The notes beneath the pieces were generated by a model. It worked only from the letters and a program-made list of their open reading frames with translations. It had not been told where the DNA came from and searched no databases. A DNA stretch of 64,000 bases from Prosthecomicrobium pneumaticum (lineage in GTDB: Bacteria > Pseudomonadota > Alphaproteobacteria > Rhizobiales > Kaistiaceae), in assembly GCF_014199915.1 (NCBI RefSeq), contig NZ_JACHOO010000008.1:124001-188000 (forward strand), given 5' to 3'. Shown piece after piece: positions 60,767 through 64,000 of the stretch; within the stretch, counting starts at the first letter, position 1; the number at the start of each line of letters is the position of its first letter. Made by a program: the position numbers and the translations under genes.

Positions 60767-62347
60767 GTGATCCCGAAGATCATCCACCAGACCTGGAAGA
60801 GCGCCGACGTCCCGGAGGCCTTCCGCGCCTGGCAGGCCGGCTGGCGCGCGCGCCACCCCGACTGGGACTATCGGCTCTGGACGGATCGCGACCTGCTCGT
60901 CTTCGTCGCCGCCCACTATCCGGAGCATCTCGCCAGCTTTACCGCATACCGCAACGGCGTCGAGCGGGCGGATGCGGCGCGCTACATGCTGCTCGAGCAT
61001 TTCGGCGGCGTCTATGCCGATCTCGACGCGGAATGCCTGGCGGCATTCGACCCGCTGCTCACCGAGAGGCGGGTCGTGCTCTGCCGCGAGCCGGGCGAGA
61101 AAGCGCGCGAGATCGGCTCGTCGCGCGGCCTTCCATTCCTCGTGTTCAACGGGGTCATGGCGAGCCCGCCGGGCCATCCCTTCTGGCGCCATGTGCGCAG
61201 CCGGCTCGAGGTGGCGCGGAATGCACCGGACGTGCTCGATTCGACCGGGCCGTGCCTTCTGACGGGGGCCTATCTCTCTTTCGCCGCGCCCGACACGATC
61301 CGCCTCGCCGCCGCCAACCTTTTCAGCCCCGCCGCTCCGGCCGAGGCGACGCCGGACGACGACGACGGCGGCGGCACGTTCGCCCGCCATCACTGGGCCG
61401 GCACCTGGTGGCGACCGCCGCGCGGGGGTCGCTGGCACCGCGCGCGATCGGCCGTGCTCGCGCGGCTCTACAGAGCACGAATCGCGCTCTTCGGCGGAGC
61501 GAGGCTCGACCCGTCGGCAACGCGTGCCGCGGTCTCGCGCGAGGCGCTCGCCCGGCCGCTGCCCGAGGGCGACCGGATCGCCATTCTCGTTCCGGTCCGC
61601 AACGCGGTGGAGCATCTGGCTCGCTTTCTCGACGAGATCGCGGCGCTCGACCTGCCGAAGGACAAGGTGAAGCTCGCCTTTTGCGAGGGAGACAGCACCG
61701 ACGGCACCTATGAGGCGCTCGAACGTCTGGTTGCGCCGCTGCGGCCGCACTACCGAGACATTCTCCTGCTCCGCCACTCCGTCGGCACGCGGTTCCGGCA
61801 CGACCGGCGCTGGCATCCCTCCGTGCAGCGGGCGCGGCGCGCGGGGCTCGCGCGGGCGCGCAACCATCTGGTCGACCATGGCCTCGCCGAAGACGACGAC
61901 TGGGCACTGTGGATCGACGTGGATGTCTGGCGCTTCCCGCCCGACATCGTCGCCACGCTTCGGGCGGCGCGGGCCCGCATCGTCGTGCCCAATTGCGTGC
62001 TGACCCCGGGCGGGCCGAGCTTCGATCTCAACAATTTCCTCACCCGGCCGGAACCGCGCGACCATCGCTATTATCGCGCTGTCAGGCAGGGCATCTACCA
62101 GCCACCGGCGAACACCTGGTCACGGGTGCATCTGAGCGCCTTGCGCGATCTCGACCGCGTGCCGCTCGATTCGGTCGGCGGCACGATGCTGCTGGTCGAC
62201 GCGGCGCTGCACCGCGGTGGCCTGCGCTTTCCCGAGCTCCCCTACGATCACCTTCTCGAGACCGAGGGGTTCGGGCGGCTCGCGCGCGACGTCGGCGTGA
62301 CGCCGATCGGCCTGCCGGGCGTCGAGATCCTTCACGTTCCCTGGTGA
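60767..62347 (+). CDS. GT32-GT62 glycosyltransferase fusion
   Basis: A 526-residue fusion of two glycosyltransferase families. Residues 1 to about 215 are GT32/Och1-like: IPKIIHQTWK at the start and the sugar-nucleotide DxD in YADLDAE (Asp85, Asp87). Residues 270-526 resemble Anp1/GT62: ILVPVRNAVEHL, EGDSTDGTYEAL, ARARNHLV, LWIDVDVW (Asp384, Asp386) and IVVPN. Yeast members of both families build mannan. GTG at 60767 is chosen because GAGG lies seven bases upstream and GT32 proteins start MIPKIIHQ; a start at 60680 would add 29 residues without a ribosome site. Acceptor and donor are unknown. Confidence 0.85.
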   Translation: MIPKIIHQTWKSADVPEAFRAWQAGWRARHPDWDYRLWTDRDLLVFVAAHYPEHLASFTAYRNGVERADAARYMLLEHFGGVYADLDAECLAAFDPLLTERRVVLCREPGEKAREIGSSRGLPFLVFNGVMASPPGHPFWRHVRSRLEVARNAPDVLDSTGPCLLTGAYLSFAAPDTIRLAAANLFSPAAPAEATPDDDDGGGTFARHHWAGTWWRPPRGGRWHRARSAVLARLYRARIALFGGARLDPSATRAAVSREALARPLPEGDRIAILVPVRNAVEHLARFLDEIAALDLPKDKVKLAFCEGDSTDGTYEALERLVAPLRPHYRDILLLRHSVGTRFRHDRRWHPSVQRARRAGLARARNHLVDHGLAEDDDWALWIDVDVWRFPPDIVATLRAARARIVVPNCVLTPGGPSFDLNNFLTRPEPRDHRYYRAVRQGIYQPPANTWSRVHLSALRDLDRVPLDSVGGTMLLVDAALHRGGLRFPELPYDHLLETEGFGRLARDVGVTPIGLPGVEILHVPW

Positions 62348-62359
62348 GCCGGCGGGTCC

Positions 62360-63130
62360 TCAGCCGGCGGGCCGCACCGCGTCGAGCATCGCCGTCATGC
62401 CGAGACGCAGATAGATGCTGTCGGTGCCGAGCGCGACGAAATCATAGCCGAGCGCGCGGTAGTCGATCGCCTGCGCCGGCGTGATGGCGAAGATGCCGGC
62501 CCATTTTCCGGCGGCCCGGACCGCCACCAGGATGTCGCGCGCCGCCTGCTCCATCGCCGGGCTGCGCTGGTCGACGGCCGCACCATGAGCGAGCGTGATC
62601 GAAAGATCGGACGGCCCCACGAAGACGCCGTCTATGCCGTCGACGGCGAGGATGTCGCCGAGCGCGGCGAGCGCCTCGCGCGTCTCGATCATCGCAAAGG
62701 CGACCGTCTCCCGGTTGGCACGGGCGAGATAGGCGTTCGCGTCGGTCTCGCCCGTCAGGGCGAAGGCTCGCGTCGGCCCCCAGCTGCGGGCGCCGAGCGG
62801 CGGGAACTTCATCGCCGCGACAAAGGCCTTCGCATCGGCGACCGAATTGATCATCGGCGCGATGACGCCTTCCGCGCCCATGTCGAGCGCACGGCTCGCC
62901 ATCGCGAAATCACCGACCGGCACGCGCACCAGCGCCGGCTTGCCGAGCGGAACGACGGCGCCGAGGCCGCGCATCACGCCCTCCGGACCCCACAGCCCGT
63001 GCTGCATGTCGAGCGTGACGCAGTCGAAGCCCGCGCGGGCGCTCGCCTCGGCGAGCAGCGGCTCGGGGATGCCGATCCACGAGGTCAGCAGACCCCCACC
63101 GGCAGCAAGGCGCGAAGCGAGAGAAGCCAT
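62360..63130 (-). CDS. HpcH/HpaI-type class II aldolase
   Basis: A 256-residue pyruvate-type aldolase. TLDMQHGLWG carries the catalytic histidine, PALVRVPVGD the arginine, and the metal ligands lie in AMIETREAL (Glu) and GPSDLSITL (Asp). Family members cleave 4-hydroxy-2-oxo-acids, and one group cleaves 2-keto-3-deoxy-L-rhamnonate to pyruvate and L-lactaldehyde. That would suit sugar module I, but the gene is far from it and may serve another pathway. It ends 12 bases from the convergent glycosyltransferase stop. Confidence 0.88.
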   Translation of the reverse strand: MASLASRLAAGGGLLTSWIGIPEPLLAEASARAGFDCVTLDMQHGLWGPEGVMRGLGAVVPLGKPALVRVPVGDFAMASRALDMGAEGVIAPMINSVADAKAFVAAMKFPPLGARSWGPTRAFALTGETDANAYLARANRETVAFAMIETREALAALGDILAVDGIDGVFVGPSDLSITLAHGAAVDQRSPAMEQAARDILVAVRAAGKWAGIFAITPAQAIDYRALGYDFVALGTDSIYLRLGMTAMLDAVRPAG

Positions 63131-63147
63131 CCGTCCGTCGTCTCGGC

Positions 63148-63471
63148 TCAAGCTTCCTTCATCACCTGATCCTTCGCCTTGGCGAGCAGCTCGTCCATGG
63201 TGCGGCGGATCTGGTGGTCGGACTGGGCGACGCCGGCGGCGTCGAGATCGGCGCGGATCTTGCGGAACACGTCCTCGTCGCCGGCCTCCTCGAAATCGGC
63301 CGAGACGACTTCGCGGGCATAGGCGTCCGCGTCGTCGCCCGTCTTGCCGATCAGTTCGGCGGCCCACAGGCCGAGCAGCTTGTTGCGCCGGGCGGTCGCC
63401 TTGAACTGCAGCGCCTCGTCGTGAGCGAACTTCTTCTCGAAGGCGTCCTTGCGGTCGTCGAAGGTCGTCAT
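63148..63471 (-). CDS. ATP synthase zeta subunit (DUF1476)
   Basis: A 107-residue four-helix protein of the DUF1476 family. The family sequence TTFDDRKDAFEKKF, HDEALQFKATARRNKLLGLWAAELIG and the tail IRRTMDELLAKA are clear. In alphaproteobacteria this zeta subunit inhibits F1-ATPase hydrolysis. The neighbouring purC, in opposite orientation, is the conserved arrangement. Two adjacent ATGs exist; 63471 is better spaced from GGGAG, and 63474 would add one Met. Confidence 0.93.
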   Translation of the reverse strand: MTTFDDRKDAFEKKFAHDEALQFKATARRNKLLGLWAAELIGKTGDDADAYAREVVSADFEEAGDEDVFRKIRADLDAAGVAQSDHQIRRTMDELLAKAKDQVMKEA

Positions 63472-63519
63472 CATCCTCTCCCGAAAGGGCCGAGCCTGAC
63501 CGGCGGCCGTACGGGCCCT

Positions 63520-63548
63520 TGCATAGCCCGCGGCAACCCCCAAATCAA
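63520..63548 (-). promoter_or_regulatory. Candidate promoter of the zeta subunit gene
   Basis: On the minus strand TTGATT (63543-63548) and TATGCA (63520-63525) are separated by exactly 17 bases, about 45 bases before the start. The -10 match is moderate. Confidence 0.4.
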
Positions 63549-63589
63549 CGTCGGCTCCCGGCCCACTCAAACGCCGCAATCGGGCGTCA

Positions 63590-63618
63590 TTGTGCATTTG
63601 CGAGCGATCGAGTAGGTT
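63590..63618 (+). promoter_or_regulatory. Candidate promoter of purC
   Basis: TTGTGC (63590-63595) and TAGGTT (63613-63618) are separated by 17 bases, in the divergent gap about 125 bases before purC. The match is moderate and no purine regulatory site was seen. Confidence 0.35.
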
Positions 63619-63742
63619 CTCGCCGCGCGAGAACGGGAAGAGAACTTCGGTCCCGAGTCGCGCGCCCGTTTCGCCGCGGCGAATCCACGTTCACACGGAA
63701 CCCCGGCCCATTATGGATTTCCTCAAACCACGGTATGTGCCC

Positions 63743-64000
63743 ATGAACCGTCGTCGGCGCATCTATGAAGGCAAGGCGAAGATCCTCTTCGAGGGTCCGG
63801 AGCCGGGCACGCTGATCCAGTTCTTCAAGGACGACGCCACCGCGTTCAACAAGAAGAAGCACGAGATCGTCGACGGCAAGGGCGTCCTCAACAACCGGAT
63901 CTCCGAGCACATCTTCAACCACCTGAACCGGATGGGGATTCCGACGCATTTCATCCGCCGGCTCAACATGCGCGAGCAGTTGATCCGCGAGGTCGAGATC
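63743..64000 (+). CDS. purC: SAICAR synthetase, N-terminal part
   Basis: Phosphoribosylaminoimidazole-succinocarboxamide synthase, cut by the right edge after 86 residues. [32 protein letters not shown] is the conserved N-terminal region containing the ATP-binding KAK, and [14 protein letters not shown] follows. In-frame starts at 63713 and 63737 exist, but relatives begin [13 protein letters not shown], so 63743 is chosen. It is divergent from the zeta subunit gene. The remainder, and probably purS/purQ, lie outside. Confidence 0.95.
   Translation, partial: MNRRRRIYEGKAKILFEGPEPGTLIQFFKDDATAFNKKKHEIVDGKGVLNNRISEHIFNHLNRMGIPTHFIRRLNMREQLIREVEI

Overview
The window is high-GC DNA (about 70 % by eye) with densely packed genes. 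It looks like a chromosomal segment of an alphaproteobacterium, probably order Hyphomicrobiales; I cannot name a genus. The clues are the purB / DUF1476 (F1-ATPase zeta subunit) / purC neighbourhood, a Usg-type protein, an Anbu proteasome-like gene cluster, a Liv operon with a small DUF6867-type membrane protein, and many ABC systems for sugars. No rRNA, tRNA, CRISPR, insertion sequence or phage gene was seen.

Region 1 (1-5150) holds the end of an E2-like acyltransferase gene, map, radC and, convergent to radC, a very large protein that joins a membrane GT39-like half to a pectate-lyase-10-like half. Region 2 (5153-9580) is the Anbu cluster: circularly permuted ATP-grasp, alpha-E, transglutaminase-like and Anbu, then a convergent usg. 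The transglutaminase-like protein lacks the catalytic cysteine. Region 3 (9787-17254) is mainly maturation genes for molybdenum hydroxylases: a MoeA/MocA-like fusion, two separate XdhC-type halves around a LysE-type exporter, and a MoxR ATPase with a CoxE-type VWA protein. A MarR-GNAT fusion regulator with a palindromic operator and a zinc alcohol dehydrogenase lie among them. No hydroxylase structural gene is present.

Region 4 (17458-29070) is mixed housekeeping: HAD phosphatase, DUF2259, rpe, FAD oxidoreductase, uracil-DNA glycosylase, ETF-ubiquinone oxidoreductase, serine hydrolase, and a divergent aldo-keto reductase/LysR pair. It includes a clearly lower-GC two-gene island (26774-28419) with a DUF4365 nuclease-like protein and a 382-residue unknown. 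Region 5 (29350-36146) is a complete branched-chain amino acid type ABC system (livHMGF, a small membrane protein, livJ, a strong terminator) followed by a second binding protein.

Region 6 (36196-58855) is about 22 kb of sugar catabolism in two modules. Module I is a RhaSPQT-like importer with an aldose dehydrogenase, lactonase, mutarotase, L-rhamnonate-type dehydratase, SDR and FadR-type regulator. It fits non-phosphorylating oxidation of a 6-deoxy-L-sugar. Module II has a second mutarotase, two SDRs, an acetoacetate-decarboxylase-family enzyme, a TIM-barrel isomerase, a Gfo/Idh/MocA oxidoreductase, a second FadR-type regulator, a second importer, an enolase-superfamily dehydratase, an SGNH hydrolase and an iron alcohol dehydrogenase. 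Its genes mostly overlap by 1-4 bases, and I cannot match the gene set to a pathway I know. Both modules have palindromic operators in their divergent promoter regions. Region 7 (59012-64000) contains purB, a GT32-GT62 glycosyltransferase fusion, an HpcH/HpaI aldolase, the zeta subunit and the start of purC.

The best candidates for something undescribed are sugar module II, the low-GC two-gene island, the two unusual carbohydrate-enzyme fusions, and the pseudo-transglutaminase in the Anbu cluster.
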